DNA of 64,000 bases from Gonatopus flavifemur. Lineage: Eukaryota; Arthropoda; Insecta; Hymenoptera; Dryinidae. This document shows positions 34,501 through 40,622 of this stretch, piece by piece (positions within the stretch are counted from its first letter, which is position 1; each line of letters starts with the position of its first letter). Made by a program: the position numbers and the translations under genes. Under the pieces are notes generated by a model. That model did not search any database, was not told where the DNA came from, and saw only the letters and a program-made list of their open reading frames with translations. Location: NCBI GenBank assembly GCA_018340375.1, contig JAFFJZ010000001.1:16820001-16884000 (forward strand), read 5' to 3'.

Positions 34501-37160
34501 CTACAATTTTACAGAATCCTCTCGTACCTGGACGTTGTTTCATTATGCCGGTGTGCTCAAGTAAGCAAAGCTTGGAACGTGTTGGCTCTTGATGGATCGA
34601 ATTGGCAAAGAATTGATCTTTTCGATTTTCAACGAGATGTGGAGGTAAATGATAACTTCATTGGAGTTTCAGTAATCAAAGTCGTACGCTACGAGTTGCA
34701 CGTACGTAAATATTGATGTCGCTCTGTTTTTTGTTTAAAGGGACCAGTGATAGAGAATATATCTAGACGTTGCGGGGGCTTTTTAAGACAATTGTCTCTC
34801 AGAGGATGTCAAAGCATCGGTAATAATTCTATGCGTACTCTGGCTCAGTCATGTCCCAACATAGAGGAGCTTAATCTGAGTCAATGTAAAAAGATCTCAG
34901 ACGCAACATGTGCCGCACTTAGTAATCATTGTCCAAAACTTCAACGACTGAACCTGGACTCTTGTCCTGAAATCACAGATATTTCACTTAAAGATCTCTC
35001 GGATGGCTGTCCACTCCTTACACATATTAATCTTTCATGGTGCGACAATCTCACGGACAATGGTGTTGAAGCATTGGCTAGAGGCTGTCCAAAACTCCGA
35101 AGTTTTTTGAGTAAAGGCTGTCGTCAACTGACGGACAAGGCGGTCAAATGTTTGGCACGTTATTGTCCCAACCTTGAAGCAATCAATTTACATGAATGCA
35201 GGGTAATTATCTCCAACTTATCTCCGTCTTTTGTGTAGAAAATTCATTGTATCAATGGAATAATCTATATATCTTTATTGGTATATCTATTGAATACCCT
35301 AAAGCAATTCTATTAAACGTTCGAATTGGATGTATTGAGAAGACTTTATGGAATTTCATTTAAATAGGATAAATTTTATAGGAACATCAATATATGCTAA
35401 ATAATTTGACAATTTTCATAGTGTTACACAATTTTATGCTGGAATCACCAATGAGAATATGATACCTCTTTACTTCAATATTTTGATTATTTTCAGAATA
35501 TAACGGATGATGCTGTGAGAGAACTGAGCGAACGATGTCCTCGTCTACATTATGTCTGTTTGTCGAATTGTCCAGAATTAACAGACGCATCTTTGGTTAC
35601 TTTAGCTCTACACTGTCCATTGCTCAGTGTCCTGGAGTGTGTTGGTTGCACTCATTTCACTGACGCAGGGTTTCAAGCTCTTGCGAGAGTAAGTCAAATT
35701 TAGAAATGATTGCGGTTTTCCTCATTGTAAGTCCCTGCATAAGCTGAAAGTAATGTTCACAATATTTATAATCCATTAATAAATGTATTCGCTTTGTACT
35801 GATTCGATGAGAAATGGGGTCCTATCTCATATCGACCTGTACAGCTCAACAGTTCAGAGATAATCGTTATTGAACTCTCAGAATTGTGTATGAATCATTT
35901 TGAATTCTTATTCAAAATTGAAGTTGTATAGGAATTTTGTATCATGATCTTTGATGAATACCTGATTAATAATTTTTATGATAAATATGAATAGATAATC
36001 CTTCTCGTACCAAGAATCTCATTCATAGTCTTGCGCAAAACTTATTTACTGTCTCTCAAACAAAATGAATAATAAAAATATTCTTCTTTCATTCCAGAAT
36101 TGTAGATTGCTTGAGAAAATGGATTTGGAAGAATGTGTCATGATAACGGACGCAACTCTCACACATTTGGCAATGGGTTGTCCGAGACTCGAAAAACTAG
36201 TTAGTAAATATTGCTTATTCAGACCAAGGTGAAATATTTGTAAACTTCATTTCACATACATGCACAATGGATTGTAAAAATCGGAATTATCAACTGAAAT
36301 TAGATATTTAAAATACAAATTGAATACATAAAAATCAAAGTTTGATAAAACCAATTTAGATCGTGGGAGAATGTTATATACATGATACAAAAATCAATTT
36401 TTGTAACTGTCATTCTTCAGGAAATCAAACATTTTACCTAGTTCTGATATTATTATTACAATGAAGATGTTCAATTGAATACTTTGATGTCATGTTATTT
36501 TTCATTCCAGAGTTTATCACACTGCGAATTGATTACGGATGAAGGAATCAGGCAATTATCTCTCTCTCCTTGTGCCGCTGAACATCTAGCTGTACTGGAA
36601 TTGGACAACTGTCCCCTTATTACGGACAGCAGTCTTGATCATTTATTACAATCCTGCCATAATCTCCAGCGCATCGAGCTTTACGACTGCCAATTGATCA
36701 CCAGGGCTGGCATACGCAGACTCAGAGTATTATTTCATTTCTTTTTATATCTCCTCAGTTAAAAAATTTATCCTCGAAACTCTGAAAATTTCATAGAATT
36801 CAGTGAATCGTTCTTTGGAAAGATTACAAGATTTTCAATATTTGAAGAAATATTTTCATAAGTTGAGAGAAAAATGTTTGCATTAGAATTTTTAATGGCA
36901 ATCACGGGGTGCGGCAGTGAGCGGGAATAAGAAATAAAGTATAAAAAAAATGGAGTTGAAAGAAAAGAAATTTTCTCATTAATATGACTTCACTTTAGGG
37001 GGTTTATTTTTTCATATATTGTATTTACATCGTGATCAATATATTGTTTCAGACACATCTACCCAATATCAAAGTGCACGCCTACTTTGCACCAGTAACG
37101 CCACCACCGAGTGCAGGCGCTACCCGACAACGGTATTGTCGGTGCTGTGTCATCCTGTGA
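322..37160 (+). CDS. FBXL20: F-box/LRR-repeat protein, FBXL20/FBXL2 family (nine exons)
   Basis: This is the substrate receptor of an SCF (Skp1-Cul1-F-box) ubiquitin ligase. Proposed coding exons are 322-351, 23832-24053, 34338-34405, 34515-34644, 34741-35202, 35497-35688, 36098-36199, 36511-36726 and 37053-37160, about 509 residues against about 436 in the human protein. The extra length is a Gly/His-rich N-terminus. Exons 3 and 4 give the F-box (KLPKELLLRI ... AWNVLALDGSNWQRIDLF), which binds Skp1. Exons 5-8 give roughly a dozen cysteine-type LRRs with the CP.L..LNL..C..ITD rhythm, and exon 9 ends in CRCCVIL. CVIL is a CaaX box known in FBXL2 to be geranylgeranylated, which anchors the ligase to membranes. 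All internal junctions have GT/AG borders and are phase 0, except exon 3/4, which splits an Arg codon. From exon 3 onward the match to the family is unbroken; exon 1 is inferred. Confidence 0.93.
539..613. repeat. (TTC)n microsatellite
   Basis: About twenty pure TTC units from 555. They read as poly-Phe or poly-Arg in open frames on the two strands, but no gene is implied. It lies just inside inferred intron 1. Confidence 0.9.
1250..1280. repeat. (AAC)n microsatellite
   Basis: A run of AAC/CAA units in AT-rich DNA between 850 and 3459. That whole interval shows no gene; apart from this run and the CT tract at 1522 I see nothing structured in it. Confidence 0.85.
1522..1568. repeat. (CT)n microsatellite
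   Basis: About 20 CT units with one interruption, followed by a C/T-rich tail. No gene nearby. Confidence 0.85.
3460..4387. mobile_element. Long-TIR MITE, copy 1 (928 bp)
   Basis: The left end CCCATACAGAAATTT and the right end, read on the other strand (CCCATATAAAAATTT), start imperfect inverted repeats about 80 bp long that share segments such as GAGGCTTGG. Flanking dinucleotides match: GA at 3458-3459 and GA at 4388-4389. A second copy lies at 10415-11204. No transposase frame is present. It carries about 140 bp (about 3745-3870) absent from copy 2. Confidence 0.8.
5187..6381. mobile_element. Pogo-like nonautonomous DNA transposon with TA target duplication
   Basis: The terminal inverted repeats are about 24 bp with three mismatches: left starts GGGGAGACTAGGGAGTTGTG, right ends ACTCCCCGGTCTCCCC. 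TA flanks both ends (5185-5186, 6382-6383), as expected for the Tc1/mariner/pogo superfamily. Inside, on the minus strand, is a 65-codon remnant of a helix-turn-helix protein (5637-5834). The subterminal zones repeat TCTCACAACCCCCCG-like motifs, possible transposase-binding sites. The rest of a transposase is missing, so it is an internal deletion derivative inserted into an older MITE. Confidence 0.8.
5637..5834 (-). pseudogene. Psq-type helix-turn-helix fragment of a pogo-like transposase
   Basis: The 65-residue frame starts MPRHKYDPDDKRSINVPAFV and includes LRTVSTAYNIDKSKLSRYI, the layout of psq/CENP-B-type DNA-binding domains at the N-terminus of insect pogo/Tigger transposases (basic MPR start, helix, then AA-Y-x-I-x-x-S-x-L-S-R-Y-I). 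A stop follows after EMANIDSATAS and no DDE catalytic domain follows in the element. It could in principle still make a short DNA-binding peptide. Family assignment is from motif memory, not a search. Confidence 0.6.
6506..7424. mobile_element. CCC-class MITE with GAATATTC-like interior (919 bp)
   Basis: The left end CCCACATAGCAC...AATGTCTCA is mirrored by right end TGAGACATTGGGTGCTATGTGGG. TG flanks both ends (6504-6505, 7425-7426). The interior near both ends is built of degenerate ATATTCTGAGAATATT-type palindromes. A tRNA-like segment sits at 6899-6966. A related fragment is at 29459-29520. Confidence 0.75.
6899..6966 (-). repeat. tRNA-like segment (possible SINE head) inside a MITE
   Basis: On the minus strand, TCAGTGA at one end and TCACTGA at the other form a perfect 7-bp acceptor-like stem. 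Between them are an A-box-like GATTAGCTGAGGTGATAGAG and a B-box-like GAGTTCGATCC. At 68 bases it is a little short for a tRNA and the T-stem is poorly paired, so a decayed tRNA or SINE promoter is likelier than a functional tRNA gene. Confidence 0.4.
7726..7962. mobile_element. CCC-class MITE, GTTGAATTTT-rich (237 bp)
   Basis: Starts CCCTGGCGAAAAAATGTTG and ends GTCCACTGGGG, flanked by AT on both sides (7724-7725, 7963-7964). The interior repeats TTGAATTT/CAACAAATTTCA motifs. The terminal repeat is short and imperfect. Confidence 0.55.
8013..8201. mobile_element. Hairpin MITE with CTAGCGG ends
   Basis: The two halves are inverted copies of about 90 bp: left CTAGCGGCGTGGCGGCAGCC..., right ...GGCTGCTGCCATCCCGCTAG, with a strongly paired core (ATCAAAATATCGCTCTGTA against TACAGAGCGATATTTTGAT). 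TA flanks both ends (8011-8012, 8202-8203). Confidence 0.8.
8369..8640. mobile_element. CAC-class hairpin MITE (272 bp)
   Basis: The left end CTCTGAGAAAACAAATATCTTG pairs with the right end CAAGATACCTTTTTCTCCGTG. The arms continue with GACCCGAGTGAAAATATTTACGT against ACGTAAATATTTCGACTCGGGT. TA flanks both ends (8367-8368, 8641-8642). Confidence 0.8.
9978..10243. mobile_element. CAC-class MITE (266 bp)
   Basis: Starts CACGGAAAAAAATGCTCATG, ends CATGGGACTTTTTTCAGTG, with TA at 9976-9977 and 10244-10245. The interior holds several ATGTAAAATTTAC-like motifs. No coding potential. Confidence 0.7.
10415..11204. mobile_element. Long-TIR MITE, copy 2 (790 bp)
   Basis: Same orientation and family as 3460-4387, clearly alignable from end to end, for example across TAGATAAAGTATGGCCGAGG and GAGCCTAGCAAGCGCCAAGC. 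The flanks are AT on both sides (10413-10414 and 11205-11206), unlike the GA of copy 1, so the two copies inserted independently rather than arising by segmental duplication. Confidence 0.8.
11205..13525. other. AT-rich stretch without recognisable gene
   Basis: No family match on either strand. Around 12826-12930 a short motif AGTCAGGGA recurs four to five times, also seen once or twice at 16824-16850. Near 13080-13256 lies a reverse fragment of the CCC-class MITE family, ending GTGCTGTATGGG. Otherwise I see nothing. Confidence 0.4.
13526..13856. mobile_element. Inverted-repeat element with GC-rich arms
   Basis: GAGAGAAGATGAGAGCGCTC (from 13534) reappears reversed as GAGCGCTCTCATCTTCTCTC (from about 13828). 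Further inward, GGATCATGAAA...AGACCCAC faces GTGGGTCTGTTTCACGTGATCC. Both arms bear CTAGC motifs, as in 8013-8201. The arms are far GC-richer than the surroundings. Confidence 0.6.
14558..15660. mobile_element. CAC-class element, CCAGTACATG-rich (1.1 kb)
   Basis: Starts CACTGTAAAAAAATTTCACC and ends TCCAGTTTTTTTTTACAGTG, with AA flanks on both sides (14556-14557, 15661-15662). The interior carries many copies of GGAAAATTCCAGTACATGTA-like motifs in both orientations. Related fragments lie at 17233-17340 and near 21520-21600. No transposase is visible. A tRNA-like segment lies within at 14890-14979. Confidence 0.7.
14890..14979 (-). repeat. tRNA-like segment inside a CAC-class element
   Basis: On the minus strand CATGTC and GACATG close the two ends (6 bp). 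An A-box-like TAGCTCATCGGTTAG and a B-box GGGTTCAAATCC lie between them, with a too-long middle. It looks like a decayed tRNA or SINE promoter, not a working tRNA. Confidence 0.35.
15832..16545. mobile_element. Probable MITE rich in CTAGTGA motifs
   Basis: Left portion CGCTAGTGAATAATGAGGCACTT resembles the reversed right portion near 16490-16545 (GTGATTCATTAGTCGCTCACTAG). ACTAGTGA-type motifs recur throughout. Exact ends and target duplication were not resolved. Confidence 0.35.
16610..16816. mobile_element. CAC-class MITE, AACAAAA-rich (207 bp)
   Basis: Starts CACCGAGAAAACTACTTGG, ends CAAAACTTTTTTTTCGGTG, flanked by TG on both sides (16608-16609, 16817-16818). Confidence 0.65.
16990..20490. 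other. AT-rich stretch without recognisable gene
   Basis: Short open frames have no recognisable motif. A fragment of the CCAGTGCATGTA repeat lies at 17233-17340. At 20402-20445 a TATAG/TACGTATAG tandem occurs. I see no structured RNA or convincing exon. Confidence 0.4.
20509..20764 (-). mobile_element. AGAGTG-type MITE, reverse copy
   Basis: The reverse complement aligns with 55644-55914 and 56631-56880: AATCTGGAAGAGTGAAAAAT, GAGTGAGCCAGTCC, AATTGGAGTGGCTGT, AACTCACTTCTCGCTGGCC. It is more diverged than the other two copies. Confidence 0.7.
22153..22520. mobile_element. MITE copy A with GGACCATGGAG ends (uninterrupted)
   Basis: The ends read AAAGGACATGGAGCATTAAA and, at the other end, GAAGGACTCCATGGTCCTTAA, each followed inward by TTTTGCTACGTA facing TACGTAGCAAAA. 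Copy B (26361-28935) is the same element interrupted by three others, so this copy records the empty sites. Confidence 0.8.
22690..22800. mobile_element. CCC-class mini hairpin (111 bp)
   Basis: CCCTTAGGGCAATTCACATC faces GAAGTGAATTTCTCTAAGGG, with CTGACCA/TGGTCAG also paired. TT flanks both sides (22688-22689, 22801-22802). Confidence 0.75.
23082..23416. mobile_element. Hairpin MITE hosting a nested insertion
   Basis: Outer arms: ACTTGAAATAACTATTTACC with TTGTAAGCGCATAT on the left against ATATGTGCTTACAAGTTGAA and TAATTATTTCAA on the right. The element at 23132-23281 sits between them, nearly at the end of the left arm. Confidence 0.65.
23132..23281. mobile_element. CAC-class MITE, AAGTCTTAA family, copy 1 (150 bp)
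   Basis: Starts CACTGTAAAAAGAAAGTC and ends GACTTTCTTTTTACACTG, flanked by AT on both sides (23130-23131, 23282-23283). Copy 2 at 52510-52659 is nearly identical over the full length. Confidence 0.85.
23832..24053 (+). CDS. FBXL20: FBXL20-like exon 2: Gly/His-rich N-terminal segment
   Basis: The open frame starts right after acceptor TTTTAG (with an in-frame stop just upstream, so the exon cannot extend far) and ends CAG at donor GTTTGT. It encodes a GVGGGGQGVQGVEE stretch, then a run of CAT/CAC codons giving about 16 histidines, then YYTQSHTHNP and a final SYMQ that joins LTWVFHDDEA of exon 3 in phase 0. The vertebrate proteins lack the His/Gly stretch. The tract mixes CAT and CAC codons rather than being a pure triplet repeat, so it is probably not very unstable. 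Confidence 0.75.
25362..25556 (-). pseudogene. Possible PHD-like zinc-finger tail of a pogo-type transposase
   Basis: The frame contains PNEDWIQCSGCEEWSYEKC AG-type spacing (W-I-Q-C-x-x-C-x-x-W-x-x-x-x-C), which resembles the C-terminal treble-clef/PHD-like module of insect pogo/Tigger transposases. The rest of such a gene is not visible on either side, and overlapping frames are open on the other strand. Assignment is tentative. Confidence 0.3.
26434..26779. mobile_element. CCC-class MITE with internal 64-bp tandem duplication
   Basis: Starts CCCATACAGCACAAAAG, ends TGTGCTGTCTGAG, with AA duplicated on both sides (26432-26433, 26780-26781). Copy A has a single AA at the corresponding point. 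Units 26563-26626 and 26627-26690 are identical 64-bp direct repeats. Confidence 0.85.
26919..28202. mobile_element. CAC-class nonautonomous element (1.28 kb)
   Basis: Starts CACTGAGAAAAAAAAGTCAT and ends ATGACTTTTTTTTCTCAGTG, a perfect 20-bp terminal repeat. TA is duplicated at 26917-26918 and 28203-28204, and copy A shows the single-TA empty site. No transposase frame. Shorter relatives of its ends occur at 30214-30260. Confidence 0.88.
28330..28879. mobile_element. GGGG-ended MITE with perfect 24-bp TIR (550 bp)
   Basis: The left end GGGGAAAAGTGTCCAAAATG and the next four bases are exactly mirrored at the right end. TA is duplicated at 28328-28329 and 28880-28881. Copy A shows the empty TA. 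The ends resemble in style the pogo-like element at 5187-6381 (GGGGA start, TA). Confidence 0.9.
29140..31740. other. Intronic stretch with decayed CCC-class ends, no gene
   Basis: GTGCTGTCTGGGG at about 29266 and CCATACAGCAGAG at 29338, with GTGCTGTGGGAG at 29514, are ends of CCC-class MITEs whose partners are uncertain. Overlapping open frames around 29583-29994 on both strands carry no recognisable motif. A MITE fragment of the 26434 family lies at 31440-31556. Confidence 0.35.
31743..32141. repeat. 400-bp near-perfect inverted repeat
   Basis: Two arms of about 190 bp face each other around a short spacer near 31930. Examples: GGGGTCGCTACCGACGTTT against AAACGTCGGTAGCGACCCC, and ATTTTGTTCTACATTATGAA against TTCATAATGTAGAACAAAAT. 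The outermost motif GTGCAC is present on both ends. Transcribed as part of intron 2 it would fold into a very long double-stranded RNA. Confidence 0.9.
33294..33571. repeat. Inverted-repeat element (about 280 bp)
   Basis: TTCGAGCTACCGCAATTT (33377) faces ATTGTGGTAGCTCGAA (about 33484), and further out AGAAGATGTAAAATTTAC faces GTAAATTTGACATCTTCT. Likely a MITE; ends were not fixed. Confidence 0.6.
33849..34055. mobile_element. CAC-class hairpin MITE just upstream of FBXL20-like exon 3
   Basis: Starts CACGGAAAAAATACTCCGG, ends TCATTTTTTTCCATG. Inner arms ATATGGACAGCAAGAAT / ATTCCTTGCTGTCCATAT pair. TA flanks both ends (33847-33848, 34056-34057). It ends 282 bp before the exon. Confidence 0.8.
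34267..34312. repeat. (ATC)n-rich microsatellite near exon 3
   Basis: Imperfect TCATCATTATCATCATCG units about 30 bp before the splice acceptor of exon 3. A shorter relative (CATCATCATCATGATCATC) lies at 21398. Confidence 0.7.
34338..34405 (+). CDS. FBXL20: FBXL20-like exon 3: lead-in and start of F-box
   Basis: Acceptor TTTCCAG precedes it and donor GTAAGC follows. It encodes LTWVFHDDEAQINKKLPKEL and two further Leu codons, then two bases of an Arg codon completed by exon 4. INKKLPKELLLR is nearly identical in animal FBXL20/FBXL2 and marks the start of the F-box helix bundle. Confidence 0.93.
34515..34644 (+). CDS. FBXL20: FBXL20-like exon 4: core of F-box
   Basis: It begins after TTTACAG and ends GAG at donor GTAAAT. 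It encodes ILSYLDVVSLCRCAQVSKAW and then NVLALDGSNWQRIDLFDFQ, the Skp1-binding F-box and the strand leading into the LRR arc. The match to the family is continuous with no indel. Confidence 0.95.
34741..35202 (+). CDS. FBXL20: FBXL20-like exon 5: LRRs 1 to about 6
   Basis: A 154-codon exon in phase 0 on both sides (acceptor TTTAAAG, donor GTAATT). It opens GPVIENISRRCGGFLRQLSL and carries about six LRRs of the cysteine-containing type, each with a C-P/N-x-L-x-x-L-N-L core. The repeats form the curved surface that selects the ubiquitylation substrate. Confidence 0.95.
35497..35688 (+). CDS. FBXL20: FBXL20-like exon 6: middle LRRs
   Basis: 64 codons, acceptor TTTTCAG and donor GTAAGT, phase 0. 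Reads NITDDAVRELSERCPRLHYV, then two further LRR units with ELTDASL and HFTDAGF turns. Continuous with exons 5 and 7. Confidence 0.94.
36098..36199 (+). CDS. FBXL20: FBXL20-like exon 7: one LRR unit
   Basis: A 34-codon exon between acceptor ATTCCAG and donor GTTAGT. Reads NCRLLEKMDLEECVMITDAT and finishes CPRLEKL, one LRR and a bit. It follows exon 6 (FQALAR) without gap, as in the human protein (TTLARNCHELEKMDLEEC). Confidence 0.94.
36511..36726 (+). CDS. FBXL20: FBXL20-like exon 8: C-terminal LRRs
   Basis: 72 codons with acceptor ATTCCAG and donor GTATTA. It opens SLSHCELITDEGIRQL, includes AVLELDNCPLITDSSLDHLL and closes with ELYDCQLITRAGIRRLR. These are the most conserved LRRs of the family. 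Open reading continues past the donor for 12 codons, so a retained intron would give a different C-terminus, but the family match demands splicing. Confidence 0.94.
37053..37160 (+). CDS. FBXL20: FBXL20-like exon 9: C-terminus with CaaX box
   Basis: Begins after acceptor TTTCAG and reads THLPNIKVHAYFAPVTPPPS followed by AGATRQRYCRCCVIL and a TGA at 37158-37160. The final CVIL with leucine last is a geranylgeranylation-type CaaX box, and the two preceding cysteines could also be lipid-modified. The same tail in human FBXL2 is known to be prenylated; here that is inferred. Confidence 0.95.
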   Translation, partial: THLPNIKVHAYFAPVTPPPSAGATRQRYCRCCVIL

Positions 37161-39773
37161 TTCTGCATGCAACAACTAACAATGAAGTAAGTCATGTCCA
37201 ATGTTCCAGCCCTCCCTGACTGGTGGACTTTTGTCAAATTGATAGCTGGTTATCCAGTGAATTGTGGGACCTCCCTTGTGGCTATCAGGCAGAGCGCCTG
37301 CCACGGATGGTGAGATAGAGTCTCACTCATTAGCCATGCAAACCTTAAAGCAAAAAAAAAGTCCTCGTTCAAGAACTACACGTGCATCGAGTACAGAATG
37401 TTAAAATCACATTATTACAACACAACCACCGCTGCTATCACAATTAAATATTATCAATTATTACTACTACCACTGATAAATACTGTTTATCATTAATTAT
37501 CATTTATATTCATACGTTCGTTCATAATGTCTCGATAGTACCAGCATCTTTTCATTATATGGGTGCAAGAAGGAATAAAAACAATGATACGAAGGAAAGA
37601 AATTCTTGGGATTCGGCCTGCACTGATGGGCAGTTTTTACTACGAATGCCCAAAAATGTGCTTTCATTGAGTGGCAATTGATATTATTCTATGATAATCT
37701 TGATGTCTAATATTTCATCTAATTGTGTACAAAATAAGGCAGAGATGAAATGGAAAACTAAACAGATAAAATCATTAGAGAGAAAAAAACACACGCAAAA
37801 AATTCAGAGAATATGGGTATTCGTGTACAACAAATTTAGATTCACGTTAACATTTTTACATATTTTTGTAGCAGCATTTCAACAAACACTGCCTATAATG
37901 TTATTGCTGACGGATAAATATACAAGTCGACAAACTTAAAAAGCGAAAGAAAAAACACAAGAAGTTGAAATACGTAATACGTTAATGCGTACATTATGGT
38001 ATTTGATCATTGTATGCCTTGAGTATACACGTTCATTCCTCCTTACATATATATGTATGTGAAGAAAAAAAAATCATTACCCTGATGTAATGGAAATGAA
38101 TGATGATTTAAGATAATATGAATTTTATCATTTCATTCATAATTTTGGAATCCACAAAATTTGACGCATTTTTTTGTAGAAGAAAAAGAGATCGTCGTAT
38201 GATGGTATGTTTGTTAATTAAATTTCTATTGCACTTTTTTTACGCATACAAAAGGAAAATAAATCATTAATACATTCAATAATTCCATGAAAATCTGTAG
38301 ATCGTTATACAGGATGATGCCTATGAGTTTCTTTCCTATCAAAGAATGTATGTTATAAATTAGACTCGGCGCACAACTCACTTAAAACAATAAGACATCC
38401 AAACTCAAAGCATTAAATATAGCTCGACGGCATATTTGTGAAGACTTTTGAAAAATGTGAGAGAGTATTATGTTTTTATTGAACTCCGATATTAAAGTAA
38501 TTGCTATGTACATATTCAGTGTCTAATTCTAAGAGTGAAACATATTGTATAACACTGCCTGTTCATTCCTACGAGGTATTGTAAATTCAGTAAATATTTT
38601 CTCATCGAATACAGTTGGAATACATGTTACTCGAACAGCACAGAAATATTTTGAAATCATTTTTATATCGTTTAGAATATTTTCAAGATGTCTCCCCTCG
38701 TACCGTTGAGATATACGGACGAATTATTTAATTAATATGTAAACTATCACCTCAAATTGAATCACGTGTAACTTATTTATATTATATATTCCACTCTTAG
38801 AATTTTATTTGGTTTGTACGCTGTGAAGAAACGTTGACTGGAAATTTGAAAAAAGTCGTTATAATTATGTACTGTTAATTTTCCTGACTTTTCTTGAACT
38901 GTTTGAAAGTATTAAATACTTAATACTTGGAAAACATATTTGTGATTCAATCAAATTTGACTGGAGATTCAGAATAAAGTAATGACAGCAATTTCTTCTG
39001 AATTTTTAGTCAAAAACTTTTTATATTGTATGATAGCAATGTGAAATGCATTTCATATTGCGTTCGCGATGGAAGGAACATAAATTTGTTTTGATGTCCG
39101 CGAATTGTACCTTTGAATCCAAATACCCAATTTTTCTCCTTACATGAAAAAACGGTCACTATGATGTAGATCTTTTGTTTTCATGTCACGAGCTAGGAGA
39201 GCACAGACTGACAAACGAATCAAAGCGTTAACGCATTCAAACCAATTTAACTTTATCCAGTAACGAAAATAACTGGATTATGTTTTTAATTATTAAGTCC
39301 TTAGGTTAAAAATGATGGAAAGGAAAACACAGGTGGAAGCACATACCGTTCATCAACTTCTGAGAAAAGTAAATTATTAAGGATCTTCCAATGTGAAATG
39401 ATTTATAATTGTAACATGAAAAACATTCTCCCTGAAAAGGCATTCTTATTGGCGTGAACCAAGAATGATAATCACTTGTTTGGTTTAATTAATATCGAGT
39501 ACGTGGATAGTCATGTTTATGTCATTGACATAGTTGAATATGAAGACTATACAGAAAGTTCAGTGAATATCCACGTTTCTATATTTGTTGGCCATCTTTG
39601 AGTATTCCTTTCAAAATTTCTCGAAAAATTTTCAATTTTTTGTTATTTTGAAAAAGGTTTTACTTTTCTAGTCAAAATTAATCAGTGTATAAATTATGGA
39701 TGATTCATGTTCAGTAAAAATCATGTATTATATGTAGAGATAGGAACTTCATGCTAGGAGTATCCCAGACAGC

Positions 39774-39872
39774 ACAACGTGCCTCTGGAACGTTTATAGA
39801 AGGTTCATGGAACGTAGGGGAGGTTTACTGAATGTTCAAAAAACGTCCCAGAGACACATTATGCTGTTACGG
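39774..39872. mobile_element. CCC-class mini MITE (99 bp)
   Basis: Starts CCCAGACAGCACAACGTG, ends CATTATGCTGTTACGG, flanked by AT on both sides. A relative sharing AACGTAGGGGAGGTTTACTG-like interior lies at 44545-44649. Confidence 0.65.
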
Positions 39873-40423
39873 ATAAAAGTATAAATTCAGTTAATGCGAT
39901 TTAAGCTTAATATTTCTGTTCTACTGGACTATGTAATTGAAATTAGCCCGAAATTCGCAAGCATAATAAATCATAATTCCCCACTCGAAGCAGCATAAGA
40001 AAGTTTGAGCATATTGGCCGCATAATCATTTGAAAAATCACAAATTTCGAATTTCCAACACATTTTTTCCCCAAAACCTTATCGAAAAAGAATCTTTTTC
40101 GAAATTTGGACTCTGTACCGTAATAAATGAATCATTAAAAGTTCATCTCTGAAAATTTTATGCTTTTTCATAAATTCAATTGGGAGTAATCTTACCGAGG
40201 AAATTTTGTTGTAAATTCCGTACTGAAATCACTCCAATTGTATATAATCTAAAAACATCTCATTTACTCATTCATTCATTTGATAATGAAAGAGATTGTT
40301 TTCATCACTGAAAACAGCGAATCCGAAATACTTGGGGCGATTTGGGGGACTTTTGGATGCACCCAATGAACTCAACTATTGAATGTTTTGTATGATTATG
40401 ACTGTATGGGATCATATAATATA

Positions 40424-40622
40424 CACGGAAAGATCAAATTCATTAATATTTAGAGGAAGGACTATCAATTCGGTTAGGGAAAAAGAGAATCGCTGAAAAA
40501 TGTTCTAACAGAAAATGACGAAGGTTGTTCGGTTTATTGTTATTTTTCATAGTGAAATTATCAACTTATTGTAAATTCGCTACGAATTTTCGGTAAATAT
40601 TAATCAATTCGGTCTCTCCGAG
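40424..40622. mobile_element. CAC-class MITE (199 bp)
   Basis: Starts CACGGAAAGATCAAATTC with ATTAATATTTA following. Its right end is TATTAATCAATTCGGTCTCTCCGAG read outward. TA flanks both sides (40422-40423, 40623-40624). Confidence 0.6.

Noticed and set aside
35203..35238. Extension of exon 5 to the in-frame stop at 35236-35238
   Set aside because: The family match resumes in exon 6 after a normal donor (GTAATT), so the read-through is intron.
37270..37350. tRNA-like text in the FBXL20-like 3' UTR (GTGGCTATCAGGCAGAGCG)
   Set aside because: A-box-like run and a small hairpin exist, but no B box follows, so a tRNA or SINE call is not supported.
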